The notes beneath the pieces were generated by a model that was given only the letters and a program-made list of their open reading frames with translations, was not told where the DNA came from and ran no database searches. From assembly GCA_048526005.1 (NCBI GenBank), contig DBFVEH010000018.1, positions 49,379 through 113,378 of the forward strand: a stretch of DNA of 64,000 nucleotides, read 5' to 3'. Below are positions 40,675 to 50,487 of the stretch, in pieces. Every line of letters starts with the position of its first letter. Positions within the stretch are counted from its first letter, which is position 1. The position numbers and the translations under genes are program-made. Source of the DNA: QALR01 sp900552255. Its GTDB lineage: Bacteria > Bacillota > Clostridia > Oscillospirales > CAG-272.

Positions 40675-40967
40675 GTGGTCTCCTCCTGTACGCCGGATAT
40701 AATCACAACTTCTCCGTCAATGTGCGGCTCGTTTATACGGGTATGCTCTCTCTCTACACTGAGAGAAACATCCGTCTTTTTTCCGCTTTCCGTTTCCAGT
40801 CTGTCTGTGATTGCAGGAGGATCTATAATCTCTGTGCCGCTGTCCGAGGCGGTTTCATAATGATCGGCCGGTTCTGCTTCTTTGTCTGCCAAAAACAGAA
40901 CTCCGGCCAAGATAATAACCGAAACAATCAATACTCCTGAAATAATTCCCGTTATCTTCTTTTTCAT
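40671..40967 (-). CDS. Small membrane-anchored partner of InlB-repeat protein 1
   Basis: 98 residues: one N-terminal helix (GIISGVLIVSVIILAGVLFLA), an acidic extracytoplasmic tail, and a C-terminal motif EPHIDGEVVIISGVQE shared with the paralogue at 45428-45724. It is co-translated with the InlB protein. I do not know the family; its position suggests a chaperone or anchor for the large protein. Confidence 0.65.
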   Translation of the reverse strand: MKKKITGIISGVLIVSVIILAGVLFLADKEAEPADHYETASDSGTEIIDPPAITDRLETESGKKTDVSLSVEREHTRINEPHIDGEVVIISGVQEETT

Positions 40968-41022
40968 TGTATTTGTCCTTTCTTTTTCGCCTTTTTAGTT
41001 TCCTATATAATTTGAAATAATA

Positions 41023-41049
41023 AAAGACTGTATCTCAGATACAGCCTTT
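41023..41049 (-). terminator. Terminator of the DUF4143 ATPase gene
   Basis: AAGGCTGTATCT-GAG-ATACAGTCTT on the minus strand, followed by TTATTA. Confidence 0.8.
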
Positions 41050-41077
41050 TGTCTTAATAAATTTCTTTGAGAAATGA

Positions 41078-42370
41078 TTATAGCAAATCTCTTGTTTTTC
41101 TTGCAAGATATAGAGGAATGTTGGTTATATTTCCGTTTCTCATATATCCGCGTGTGGATAAGCGGACAGCATACTCCGGATTGACTGCTGAAATATATCT
41201 TTTGAAAGATGGCGCAGACTTATCTTCGCCGCCTTTTACCTCGATCGGTATGATCTCCGTACCATATTGCAGTACAAAATCAATTTCACCGTATCTATCC
41301 GCATAATATCTTGGTTCAATATCAAACTGCCCTCGAAGCTGCTGCAAAACATAGTTTTCCGTAAGCGGACCTTTGAACTGATAATCCATTTTCAGAAGAA
41401 TAGCGCTGTTGTCAAGTCCCGCCATATGTTTGAGTAATCCGGTGTCAAAAACAAACAGCTTAAAGCAATCAAGTTTATCAAATGCGGAGAGTGGGTGTTC
41501 CATTTTAGAAACATTATATATCCGATTCAGCATTCCTGCCGACACCAGCCATTCTATCGCTTCCTCAAAATCCCTTGCTCTTGCACCTTCGCGTACCGCG
41601 CCATACATAAACTTTTCATTTGATTTCGCAAGCTGTGTCGTAATACTGCGGAAAACCATAAGGAGCCGTCCGCTGTTTACCTTGCCATTGTGTTTGGAAA
41701 AGTCATTTTCGTATACTTCAATCAATTCCGCCTGTATCCGAGATATTTTTGTCGGATCCTTATATTTCACCCACGATTCCACACACTCAGGCATTCCGCC
41801 GATAATAAGATAATATTTATATGCCTCCATCAGACGGTTATGGAAAATCTCTTCTATTTGTTGATCCCTCTCGATGCTGATATAATATGAATAAAGAGAT
41901 TCGTCAATCGCAGCAAGAAATTCATCAAAGGTCATTGGATATATATCAAGCAGATTTACCATGCCTACCGGATATGATTTCGGCTGTGCCAACAGCGTAC
42001 CAAGCAGACTTCCTGCGGCAATCACATGATATTCATTTGCTTTCTCTTTGAAATATTTGAGTGAATTCAATGCGTCGGGACATTCCTGAATCTCGTCAAA
42101 TATAACGAGTGTCTGTCCAGGATTTATCTTCTTTCCTGAAATAAGGGATAACAGTTCAATGATACGCTGAGGATTTTTGTTCGTTTCAAAAATGGATTTT
42201 ATTTCGTCATCCTCGTCAAAGTTGAAATAAACATAGTCATCATAATAGTTTCTTCCGAATTCTTTCATAAGCCATGTTTTTCCAACTTGGCGGGCACCTT
42301 TCAGCACCATTGGCTTGCGGTCCTCGCTTGTTTTCCATTCTATTAGATTCCGAATTGCATTTCTCTTCAA
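41078..42370 (-). CDS. AAA_14/DUF4143 ATP-binding protein
   Basis: About 430 residues. Walker A GARQVGKTW; Walker B LVIFDEIQECPDALN; sensor segment VIAAGSLLGTLL; C-terminal DUF4143 domain with a PD-(D/E)xK-like pattern (GEIDFVLQYGTEIIPIEVKGG). The family is common in anaerobes and its function is not established. The start is a TTG after GGTGAT; the GTG 14 codons upstream has no ribosome site. It sits between the two InlB gene pairs with its own terminator, so it is probably an insertion in a once tandem array. Confidence 0.82.
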   Translation of the reverse strand: MKRNAIRNLIEWKTSEDRKPMVLKGARQVGKTWLMKEFGRNYYDDYVYFNFDEDDEIKSIFETNKNPQRIIELLSLISGKKINPGQTLVIFDEIQECPDALNSLKYFKEKANEYHVIAAGSLLGTLLAQPKSYPVGMVNLLDIYPMTFDEFLAAIDESLYSYYISIERDQQIEEIFHNRLMEAYKYYLIIGGMPECVESWVKYKDPTKISRIQAELIEVYENDFSKHNGKVNSGRLLMVFRSITTQLAKSNEKFMYGAVREGARARDFEEAIEWLVSAGMLNRIYNVSKMEHPLSAFDKLDCFKLFVFDTGLLKHMAGLDNSAILLKMDYQFKGPLTENYVLQQLRGQFDIEPRYYADRYGEIDFVLQYGTEIIPIEVKGGEDKSAPSFKRYISAVNPEYAVRLSTRGYMRNGNITNIPLYLARKTRDLL

Positions 42371-42497
42371 ACATATCACCGCCCTTTTTATATGACAAAT
42401 ATAGTATAACACATTTTTTCAGGAAAATCAACATCATTTTTTCACATTTTTTCGATATAAGGACATAACTTATGAGTTATGATAAAATACAAGCATA

Positions 42498-45431
42498 TCA
42501 CCTTATATAAAAATCATCATAAATGCTGCCATCAATGATGACTGTGTTTGTGTTTTTTACTGCCGTAATCATTCCGGCCGGCGTCCATATCTGCTCTGCT
42601 GTCACCAATACGGTGTAATTCCCATTTGACACATATACCGGAATGAAATGGATCCGCCTGTTGTCCGCACACGGATTTTCTTCAAGCATATAAGTTCCAT
42701 TCATCTCTATAAGCGTTCTGTACTTCTCTGTCTCTGCTGAGTATCCGTATTCCGGGAAAAATGCAGAGACTTTTTGTACATCTGTATAGCTGTCCTCTGC
42801 CGGCATGTCATATTCATCAATCACACTAAGCACCGGAGCCCATGTGAATGTGATCCCGTAACCGGATTTCATCGTCCATTTTCCGTTTTCATAAACAGCG
42901 GTTCTACATGAACTGTCCGGCGTTACGGCCGATGTACCTGATACTTGTATGCCATAGCTTTTCAAAACAAACTCGCCGTCGATGTATTCCCACATATTCC
43001 ATGACGCGCTTCCGGCTGTTTCCTGCGGCGGAATCATATTGTCATCGTAGCTTGCCAGTGCTTGGGCTTCATATCTTGTATTCGGCGTCTGTGAAGCGGA
43101 AACAGACTTGATCGTAACCGTAAAAAACACAGAGTTCACACCGTCCACAGTTCCTTTGCACATCAAGAGCGTCCCCTCACTGTTCTCAGGAATCGTCCAT
43201 TTGAAATATACAAGGTTTTTGCCGTTCGCCGGTATCACAAGCTCACTCTTTGTCTGCTTTGTGACAAGTATCTCATCATCCTCATTGACTGCGTAAACCT
43301 CAAAATCAAAGCTTACATGACTGTCTGGCAGAACAGAAACAGCGCTTTCATTAACGACGATAAACGAGGATATGACCTCATATCCCGCGATATAATCCGC
43401 ATTTGGCTCGACAGCGGAAACAGTTATCTGCCTTATTTCCTCCACCTCAAAGGTACAGACGGCAGAGTTATTTTCCGCTGATTTTTCCTCATTCCGATCA
43501 TCCCAATTAACACGGGCTTCTATCATCTGAATCCCTGTCAGATCACCGACAGAAAGCTCAAAGGTAACATAATTCACACTGCTTGCAGAAAAATTTACCT
43601 TGCCCGTGTAAATTTCGCCATCATTCAAATATACAGATATGGGAATATCCTCATAAGAATTGTATGTATCAAGGTTGTCGAGCCGGAATTTGACCGTCGC
43701 TTTATCGTACTGATAGACCTTATTGGGAGTAACCGTGAGTTCAGAGACGGAAAAATTATAGTTGTCGTTCTGCCATACTGCGTATAGAGTAAGAGGGGCA
43801 TTCCCCATATATTTGTCACCGGGCATGTACTCGGCTTCCTTTGCATGGGGATCGGTCGCCCACCCGATGAAAGTACTGCCTGCCTTCTCCGGCACCTCGG
43901 ACGATAACATCAGAAAAACATTGTGAGTTTTGTCCTGCTTCTCCGGTGCTCCTGTTCCTCCATTTGCGTCGTATATCACATCATAAGTCGGCAGCATTTC
44001 CCATATAGCATACAGATAAATATTCCGGTTCTCCAAATAATAGCCTCCCGGCTTATAGGTTGCTGTTGTTGCAAACCGGTCCTCCGACCATCCCAAAAAT
44101 TTGTATCCCGGACGTATCGGATGGCTCTTCGTAAGCTGCAGTGCTCTGCCGTAAATCTTGGTCTGAGAATTTGGCCCAAATACGCCGCCGTTTGTAAGGT
44201 ACGTCACCGTATATGTCTTTGTTGTGCTTCCTCCTGTTGACAGCTGCCATACGGCATACAGCGTGATATACCGATTTTCCGTATAGAGTCCGCCGGAGCT
44301 GTATTTCGGAACAGTTGCAGTGCTGCTTTCAGCCCACCCAATAAAAATATATCCTGTCCTCGTCGGCTGAACAGTGGAAAGCGTCAGATCTTCATTAAAA
44401 AGCTTAGTCTGTGACGCCGGTGCGCCGGTGCCTCCATTCGCATCATAACTCACAATACAGGAGCCGACATGATCCCACACGGCAAACAGCTGCACTGACT
44501 TATTATCGCTGTAAATATCTCCCGGCTGATATATGGCAACATTTTGAGTTATTCCCCATCCGAGAAAAACATATCCCGAACGCGTCGGCACCTGTGTTGA
44601 TAAGGTCAGCGGCACATTATATGTTTTGACCTGTGCAGCCGGTGCGCCGGTTCCGCCTGCCGCGTTATATGTTACCGTATAGTCTCCGCTTGTCCATACC
44701 GCATAAAGCGTGATGTCTCCATTTTGGGAATACGTCCCGCCTGGGCTATAACTCACTGTAGATGATGTTGCCGATGTACTCCATCCAAGAAATCTGTAAT
44801 TAGTTCTTGTCGGAATCTGTGTGCTCAAGGTCAGGCTTTGACCGTATGTTTTGAGCTGATAGGAAGGCGCGCCGGTTCCTCCATTGGCATCATAGTACAC
44901 TGTATAGGTCCTCGGATAATATGTTACGGTAAAGCTCTGATTGTACCCCTTTACTGTTCCGCTGACGCTCGCCTTATCGCACGTATATCTGGTATCCTCC
45001 GGAGAATAAATGGTGTAGGAATCCCCGACCTTTCCGGTAAAGCTCTTGTTAAGAAAAAGAATGGAACCGTCAGAGGTCAGATATTCGACTGTAACCGTAT
45101 ACGCTTTGGCATAAACCACAGTATAGGTTGCTGTTCCTTGCCGTTCATAGTTTGACGGTGGGAAATACTTTTCCATCATCGAATAGGTAACGACCGAATC
45201 TCCGCTGTTTTTCAGCACATAACCGGATATGGACGGAGACGTAACAGAAAACGAAGGAGAAGCCGCGTCCGTATATCCCGTGACAGCAGCCTTCAGTTGA
45301 TTTCCGCTTTCATCTTTATAGTAAACTGTGCAGGTCATTGTATAGCTCACAGCATTTACAATAACCGCAAATGCTGATGATAAAATAGCCAAGGTTAAAA
45401 TAGCCGCTGCAAATCTGACTGTTTTTTTCAC
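42498..45431 (-). CDS. InlB B-repeat surface protein 2
   Basis: 977 residues, paralogue of the protein at 37525-40674: N-terminal signal anchor (AAILTLAILSSAFAVIVNA), MucBP-like modules, about six InlB B repeats (GYVFLGW and LYAVW signatures), a CARDB-like region, and a C-terminal domain nearly identical over its last 130 residues. Overlap with the small upstream gene is again four bases. It directly follows the Tad locus on the same strand, so export or display by the Tad machinery is likely but unproven. Confidence 0.85.
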   Translation of the reverse strand: MKKTVRFAAAILTLAILSSAFAVIVNAVSYTMTCTVYYKDESGNQLKAAVTGYTDAASPSFSVTSPSISGYVLKNSGDSVVTYSMMEKYFPPSNYERQGTATYTVVYAKAYTVTVEYLTSDGSILFLNKSFTGKVGDSYTIYSPEDTRYTCDKASVSGTVKGYNQSFTVTYYPRTYTVYYDANGGTGAPSYQLKTYGQSLTLSTQIPTRTNYRFLGWSTSATSSTVSYSPGGTYSQNGDITLYAVWTSGDYTVTYNAAGGTGAPAAQVKTYNVPLTLSTQVPTRSGYVFLGWGITQNVAIYQPGDIYSDNKSVQLFAVWDHVGSCIVSYDANGGTGAPASQTKLFNEDLTLSTVQPTRTGYIFIGWAESSTATVPKYSSGGLYTENRYITLYAVWQLSTGGSTTKTYTVTYLTNGGVFGPNSQTKIYGRALQLTKSHPIRPGYKFLGWSEDRFATTATYKPGGYYLENRNIYLYAIWEMLPTYDVIYDANGGTGAPEKQDKTHNVFLMLSSEVPEKAGSTFIGWATDPHAKEAEYMPGDKYMGNAPLTLYAVWQNDNYNFSVSELTVTPNKVYQYDKATVKFRLDNLDTYNSYEDIPISVYLNDGEIYTGKVNFSASSVNYVTFELSVGDLTGIQMIEARVNWDDRNEEKSAENNSAVCTFEVEEIRQITVSAVEPNADYIAGYEVISSFIVVNESAVSVLPDSHVSFDFEVYAVNEDDEILVTKQTKSELVIPANGKNLVYFKWTIPENSEGTLLMCKGTVDGVNSVFFTVTIKSVSASQTPNTRYEAQALASYDDNMIPPQETAGSASWNMWEYIDGEFVLKSYGIQVSGTSAVTPDSSCRTAVYENGKWTMKSGYGITFTWAPVLSVIDEYDMPAEDSYTDVQKVSAFFPEYGYSAETEKYRTLIEMNGTYMLEENPCADNRRIHFIPVYVSNGNYTVLVTAEQIWTPAGMITAVKNTNTVIIDGSIYDDFYIR
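42672..42792. repeat. 121-bp identical tract, copy 2
   Basis: Partner of 37699-37819. Confidence 0.85.
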
Positions 45432-45724
45432 TCCCTCAACCCGGGTATAATAACCACATCACCCTCGATTCCCGGCTCGTTATTGCGGCCGGTATCCGTG
45501 TTTTCTATATCAATGTCAATTTCCCCTCTGTTGACGACTGTTTCTTTTTGAATATTTGAAATAATCGGAGATATGCTCGGCATTTCACTTGCCTGCTCTC
45601 CCGTATCATCCGGTTCCCTTATTTGCCGGCTGTCTGAAATCATCGAATATATTACAAAGCTCATCACAGTCAGACTGATTAGTATAATAACGGCCGTTAT
45701 GATTCTTGAAACATTTTTCTTCAT
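45428..45724 (-). CDS. Small membrane-anchored partner of InlB-repeat protein 2
   Basis: 98 residues: N-terminal helix (IITAVIILISLTVMSFVIYS), acidic tail, C-terminal EPGIEGDVVIIPGLRE. Same length and plan as the protein at 40671-40967. It overlaps the InlB gene by four bases and follows the pseudopilin gene by 14 bases, so it belongs to the Tad operon. Confidence 0.65.
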   Translation of the reverse strand: MKKNVSRIITAVIILISLTVMSFVIYSMISDSRQIREPDDTGEQASEMPSISPIISNIQKETVVNRGEIDIDIENTDTGRNNEPGIEGDVVIIPGLRE

Positions 45725-45738
45725 ACACTCTCCTTTAT

Positions 45739-46179
45739 CTATTTTTCCGCATACTGACTTACGGTTGTCACCGTTATGTGTATATCTGAAATCTTCCGGC
45801 CGAACATCTCAAAAGGAATTGTTATGACATATTCCACCTGAATGCCAAAACAGCCTGTGTAAAGCGGCGTAATCCTGATGTCGGATAGATTATACTGATC
45901 TATGTATTCGGCAATTTCCGCTTGCGCTCCCTCTTTCAGTCCGTCAACATCAAGATACGCAGAATACTGTTCTCCCTGCTTTAAGGCGTCATAGCTCTCT
46001 ATCGCATACCGCGTCACATATCCGTCAAGCGTCAGCTTTATTTCATCCTTTCTTACCTTTGCCGTATGATAAACGCTCATATATTGAAGCAGTACAAGCA
46101 ATACGACAACGCCGATGATAACCATGATACAGGTCAGAATATATCCGGCTCCGTTTTTATTTGTAAGAATCTTTTTCAT
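45739..46179 (-). CDS. TadE/DUF4320-like minor pseudopilin 2
   Basis: 146 residues. A short basic N-terminus (KKILTNKNGAGYI) is followed by one hydrophobic helix (ILTCIMVIIGVVVLLVLLQY) and an alpha/beta outside domain: TadE/TadF-like architecture. It should be a minor pilin matured by the locus's prepilin peptidase. It follows the other pseudopilin by 13 bases. Confidence 0.75.
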   Translation of the reverse strand: MKKILTNKNGAGYILTCIMVIIGVVVLLVLLQYMSVYHTAKVRKDEIKLTLDGYVTRYAIESYDALKQGEQYSAYLDVDGLKEGAQAEIAEYIDQYNLSDIRITPLYTGCFGIQVEYVITIPFEMFGRKISDIHITVTTVSQYAEK

Positions 46180-46192
46180 ATGGCTTCTCTGC

Positions 46193-46603
46193 TCACTTCC
46201 AATATATTGACGAAAGTCCGGAGACTCTGACCGTCACATTCAGCGGGAACAGCTCTCCTCCGAATCCGGTCAGCGAAGCTTCATAAGTCAGCGTACATGT
46301 AATGGTATCCCCAAGCTGCACCTTGCCGCCTGACACATCATAATATTCGGCGGAAAAGCTCATATCCGGCCGGAAACCGATTTCTTCGCATAATTCCTCA
46401 TACCGTTTCTGTACTTCATTTCCCACACAGCCATTTACCGAGGCACATTCGACAAGCTCGCCGCACATGTATTTTAAATCCTGCCTTACCGCAGCCATCT
46501 TCACCGCGCTCATGGTAAAGACTAAAATAAAGGCAAAAACGAGAATCATAATGACAATATCAATATAACTCTCTGCCTTCTTGTTTTTAATTGCTCTTAT
46601 CAT
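46193..46603 (-). CDS. TadE/DUF4320-like minor pseudopilin 1
   Basis: 136 residues from MIRAIKNKKAESYID with AAAGGAG upstream. The N-terminus KKAESYIDIVIMILVFAFIL resembles the AExYVDK motif of the four main pilins in this locus, marking a probable cleavage site before the helix. The outside domain has paired cysteines (CGELVECASVNGC). DUF4320-type pilin of the Tad operon. Confidence 0.75.
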   Translation of the reverse strand: MIRAIKNKKAESYIDIVIMILVFAFILVFTMSAVKMAAVRQDLKYMCGELVECASVNGCVGNEVQKRYEELCEEIGFRPDMSFSAEYYDVSGGKVQLGDTITCTLTYEASLTGFGGELFPLNVTVRVSGLSSIYWK

Positions 46604-46617
46604 GCTGATCCACTCCT

Positions 46618-47490
46618 TTAAAATAAAGCGCTCATTGAGGAAAGCATAACCTGTCCGATTACCGCCGCATATATGAGAATAAAACAAAACAGAAGCGCCA
46701 TGGAAAGCTTTTTCATTTTCCGGGGTACTGCATTCGCCTGTGCTTTCAGCGATTGTCTTTGATAATCCGTAAACTTCATTTCAAGCTGCGCCCAATAAAC
46801 GTCGGTATCGTTTCCGCGGGTAACAGCTATCAGACCGCGCGTTATATCGCTCACCATTGTCGATCCGATTCTTGATTCAAGCCTCGTCAAAGCAACTTCC
46901 GTATTTCCCGATCTCATATCGGCAACGGTAATATCCAGCTCTGTCTTCAAATCCGGACCGGCTGTTTCACGATAAGACTCCAAAATATATACGATGTCGC
47001 GGTTATGCTTCAGCATTTTTGCTATGGAGCTTACCAGCCTTGGAAGCTCATATTCGATATTCCGGCGCTTGGCCTTAATGCGCAGGGATACCGATTTGGT
47101 TTCGCGATAATACATGAAAATTGCAATCACTACCACAAAAAGGCCAAGAAGCTTGAATATAAAGAACAACGGTACAGACAGCAGCCCCACTGCTATTGCT
47201 TTTACCGCCGCATTTGATATAAACATCTCCGGGGATATATCCATTCCGGCAGTTTGCAGATCACTTTCAAGCTCAGCGCGCTTAAATTCATTCAGTTTGA
47301 GCTTGCCGGAAAGTCTGACTGCAAAATCCTTTAAATAAACTTCAACAATGCTCGTCCGCTTTTCGCCTTTTTTAGCGAGATTGTTAGCGGCTTTTGAGGC
47401 TTTATATGACGGTATCCTCCACAGGTCAGCCAATATAAAACCGACGCCAACCGCAGCGAATATACCGACAATAAACTGAAAAATTATCAT
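46618..47490 (-). CDS. tadC: TadC-like type II secretion F protein
   Basis: About 290 residues. Membrane helices lie at the N-terminus (FQFIVGIFAAVGVGFILADL), the middle and the C-terminus (MALLFCFILIYAAVIGQVML), with a cytosolic T2SSF domain (RNIEYELPRLVSSIAKMLKH). It is an inner-membrane platform protein of the Tad pilus. GGGGGAGG precedes the chosen ATG; 14 bases separate it from tadB. Confidence 0.85.
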   Translation of the reverse strand: MIIFQFIVGIFAAVGVGFILADLWRIPSYKASKAANNLAKKGEKRTSIVEVYLKDFAVRLSGKLKLNEFKRAELESDLQTAGMDISPEMFISNAAVKAIAVGLLSVPLFFIFKLLGLFVVVIAIFMYYRETKSVSLRIKAKRRNIEYELPRLVSSIAKMLKHNRDIVYILESYRETAGPDLKTELDITVADMRSGNTEVALTRLESRIGSTMVSDITRGLIAVTRGNDTDVYWAQLEMKFTDYQRQSLKAQANAVPRKMKKLSMALLFCFILIYAAVIGQVMLSSMSALF

Positions 47491-47504
47491 ATAGAACCTC
47501 CCCC

Positions 47505-48431
47505 TCACCTCTTGTATTCGACAGGCCTTGTGAGCTTTGTCATGCGCATTGCCGTTACAATTATAACAATCCCACATATAGCAAGAACAATTTTGCCCAG
47601 AATTGTGTGCATCAGCGCGTCATACCAATTCTTGTTCAGGCAATACAGCAAAGGAATATTGGCAAGAACCATACAGACCATTATCATATATTCCCGGCGC
47701 GTTTCCGAAAGCATTGTTTTCAGAGAGTTGTTTACAAGTCGTACATCAGTAAATTTGCTGACAACAGGCATAAGCGTGTCCTTAAGTGTCCGATCACTCT
47801 GACATGAGATCAGGACGTCGCACCACTCTTCATATATACTGTTCTGAACCTTTTCCTTCAAATGTTGAATTGCTTTTCTGATGTCCGGTGAAATCACTGT
47901 CATTTCCGCTGCAAAAGCCTCAAAAATGCCTCTCACCGGAGGCTTGATGTATTGTATATTTTCATTTACCGCCGTGACAAGGTTGTCACTTCTTACATAT
48001 GACGTTGTTATAATTGATAAAGCAATTTCCAATTCTTCTTTCATCCGTGCTTCATATAGGCTCAGCGTCCTTCTGATATAGGAAAACGGAATGACAGCAA
48101 ACGCTATTGAGAGCACCGGTATTAAAAACGGATTGTCGATTGCCAGAGAGAGCACGCAGCCTGCTATGATAAGCAGAAGCGCTGCGGCGCATGCAATAGA
48201 AAATTGTCTTCCCTTTCCGGTTTCTTCAAGTGCTCTTTTCGTTTTTTCAAGCTCAGAGAGCAGCCTGTTTTTTCTTTTCCGTCCTTGGGCTTTCAAGGAT
48301 CTGTCCTTCAGACTTTGCTTCTTATCGAAGAACTCGGAAACATCCCGGTTGACCTGTTCGGGATTCAGCCCAAGCAGAATAATCGTCCCTGCTGCCATCA
48401 AAAGAAAGCATATGATATATACAGCGGTCAT
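47505..48431 (-). CDS. tadB: TadB-like type II secretion F protein
   Basis: 308 residues: two helices near the N-terminus and middle (AAALLLIIAGCVLSL), a cytosolic T2SSF domain (MKEELEIALSIITTSYVRSD), and two C-terminal helices. It pairs with TadC as the platform. The ATG overlaps the tadA stop by four bases. Confidence 0.85.
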   Translation of the reverse strand: MTAVYIICFLLMAAGTIILLGLNPEQVNRDVSEFFDKKQSLKDRSLKAQGRKRKNRLLSELEKTKRALEETGKGRQFSIACAAALLLIIAGCVLSLAIDNPFLIPVLSIAFAVIPFSYIRRTLSLYEARMKEELEIALSIITTSYVRSDNLVTAVNENIQYIKPPVRGIFEAFAAEMTVISPDIRKAIQHLKEKVQNSIYEEWCDVLISCQSDRTLKDTLMPVVSKFTDVRLVNNSLKTMLSETRREYMIMVCMVLANIPLLYCLNKNWYDALMHTILGKIVLAICGIVIIVTAMRMTKLTRPVEYKR

Positions 48432-49738
48432 TGTCCTTTCTCCTTTCGCAAAAATTTGTCAAGAACCTCATGCGGGATTCCACCTCGTATGAGTTTCCGG
48501 CATAAAAACTCGGACGGATTATTGTCTTTCACAAATTCACCGTCTATGTGAAATACACCGTCCACATAGGAATTGTCCCGGATATGATAATGATACAGCG
48601 TCCGGTATACAAGCTCGCCGTCGTCTGTTACTTCACATTCGGATATATCCATCACTTTCCTTGCGTTATTTTCCAGCTTGTGAGCAAAAACAACGATCGG
48701 AAATGCCAAGGCCGCCTGCTGCATAGATATTTTCATATCTATGGGGAACCGTTTCTGTGAAAGAAACGCAATTCGCTGATGCGCATATCTCCCTCCCGCG
48801 CCATGAACAGTTGTAACAACAGTGTGATCGGTCGAGCTTGCTTCTACCGCGGAATGGGATTCACTGTCCCTCATCTCACCTATAACAATAACATCCGGAT
48901 CAAAGCGCAGTGCCGTCGTCACCAAATCTTCTTGTCTCACATCATATGCCGGATTATCTGACGGTCGGGATAAAGTGTGTATGACATTGTTCACTGTCCT
49001 GCCGATTTCATCTCTTTTGACAAGTGAAAGCTCACGCGCTCCCGATTCAATCGTATAGATTCGTTTATTGTCCGGTATGCTTCCCAGCAGACTGTTCAAA
49101 AGCGTCGTTTTACCGGAGCTGGTTCTTCCGGCAATCACAAAAGAAACGCCATACCGCAAACACATCTCAAGAAAGAACAGCATCTCCTCCGTGATTGTTT
49201 CTGTTCTCAATAACAGCTCTCGATCAACACGCTGCGGGTGCAGCATACGAATCGACACAGCAATCCCTTTGTCTGCATCCACAACAGGTTCTTTTAAGGC
49301 TGTAATCCTTGTGTTGTTCGGTAAATGCCCTTGTGCTATCGGAAAAGCGTTATCAAGTATCATACCCGAATGCTGGAGCAGCTTTTTCACAATATCGACA
49401 GCATGCGTCGGTGAAAAGAAATGCTCATTTGTTTTTTCAATATGTCCGTCAAGATGGGTGATGGCAATATCATCCCAGCCATTGATATTCACTTCTTCAA
49501 TGTCAGGATCCGACAGATACCCGGTCAATACAGAATACTCCGCCATCTCGGTATAGAGCCGTTCAATAAGGGCCTTAGTATCGTAACCCATGACAAAATA
49601 TTCGGTATCATAAAGATACTTACCAATATATGCTTTCAGCTCCGCCGTTTTTTTCCGGTCAATCAATGCGGCGGCGTAATTTTTTGCAATATACCCCTGT
49701 GTAAGATTGACAAGAAGAGGCAGTTCAATTTGCGGCAT
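48428..49738 (-). CDS. tadA: TadA/CpaF-like secretion ATPase
   Basis: 436 residues of the GspE/VirB11 superfamily. An N-terminal domain (LTGYLSDPDIEEVNINGWDD) precedes Walker A (AGRTSSGKTTLLNSLL), the Asp box (VTTALRFDPDVIVIGEMRDSE, Walker B) and the His box (TDHTVVTTVHGAG). It powers assembly of Flp pili. In a standard Tad order it is followed by tadB and tadC. Confidence 0.92.
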   Translation of the reverse strand: MPQIELPLLVNLTQGYIAKNYAAALIDRKKTAELKAYIGKYLYDTEYFVMGYDTKALIERLYTEMAEYSVLTGYLSDPDIEEVNINGWDDIAITHLDGHIEKTNEHFFSPTHAVDIVKKLLQHSGMILDNAFPIAQGHLPNNTRITALKEPVVDADKGIAVSIRMLHPQRVDRELLLRTETITEEMLFFLEMCLRYGVSFVIAGRTSSGKTTLLNSLLGSIPDNKRIYTIESGARELSLVKRDEIGRTVNNVIHTLSRPSDNPAYDVRQEDLVTTALRFDPDVIVIGEMRDSESHSAVEASSTDHTVVTTVHGAGGRYAHQRIAFLSQKRFPIDMKISMQQAALAFPIVVFAHKLENNARKVMDISECEVTDDGELVYRTLYHYHIRDNSYVDGVFHIDGEFVKDNNPSEFLCRKLIRGGIPHEVLDKFLRKEKGQ

Positions 49739-49743
49739 ACCGT

Positions 49744-50487
49744 TTACCGTACCCTTTCCGCGATCATATTCATGACCTGCATAAATTTTCTGTCCCGGAG
49801 AGGTTCCATGACTGTCCCCTCAGTTACCTGACGGGCAAGCTCCTGACTGTATGGAAGCGTACACAGAATATTTCCGAGATGTGAGCTGACATCAGATACC
49901 GGCATGGAAATATCCTGATTCAAGACATTCATAATCTGAATCTGATTTTCTTTCACATACCCGTTTGAAAGAAAAATCGGCAGCTGAGACATGGTAAAGC
50001 TGAGACATTTCAAATCCGGGCTTGATAACCGGATTCCCTGATGGGAATGTGTTAAAGCTGTCTTTGTCAGAATACTGTCCTGCGGCATACTCATACAGTC
50101 AACAATGACATAATCCGCCATCGTACACACGTTTTCAAGAAATACCTCTGCTTTTTCCCCTGTATATTCCGGATAACTGAATTTGTTTTCGTTTGCTCTG
50201 TACCCCAAAAATCCCAAATTGGCAGAGCTTCTGAGCGTTACCATATTGGAGGCAATATCAAAAGCTGTTATATCAGGCTTTGAAAGCACAGTGCCAAGCG
50301 AAAAGATGTCCTGCGTTCGGTAATTCGGAAATATAACGGGCAATGAGGGCGCAATCATATCGGTAAAAATTACAATAACAGCGTTTTCTCTCTTGTTTCT
50401 GTCCCTACAGAGGGCAGACGCCAATTTTACCGAAAAAGCGGTTTTTCCGCTTCCCGGAGTACCCCATACGGAGATCAACTTACCCAT
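49744..50487 (-). CDS. TadZ/CpaE-like ATPase
   Basis: 247 residues from MGKLISVWGTPGSGKTAFSV, with GGAGGAAG upstream. P-loop of the MinD/ParA superfamily type (GTPGSGKTA) and the partner VDCMSMPQDS segment; the receiver domain of true CpaE is missing. Such proteins place the Tad machine at the pole. It overlaps the upstream gene by eight bases. Confidence 0.8.
   Translation of the reverse strand: MGKLISVWGTPGSGKTAFSVKLASALCRDRNKRENAVIVIFTDMIAPSLPVIFPNYRTQDIFSLGTVLSKPDITAFDIASNMVTLRSSANLGFLGYRANENKFSYPEYTGEKAEVFLENVCTMADYVIVDCMSMPQDSILTKTALTHSHQGIRLSSPDLKCLSFTMSQLPIFLSNGYVKENQIQIMNVLNQDISMPVSDVSSHLGNILCTLPYSQELARQVTEGTVMEPLRDRKFMQVMNMIAERVR

Noticed and set aside
41078..42370. DUF4143 ATPase as an effector of the pilus system
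   Set aside because: The family is scattered through genomes of anaerobes without a link to pili, and the gene has its own terminator; proximity alone is not enough.
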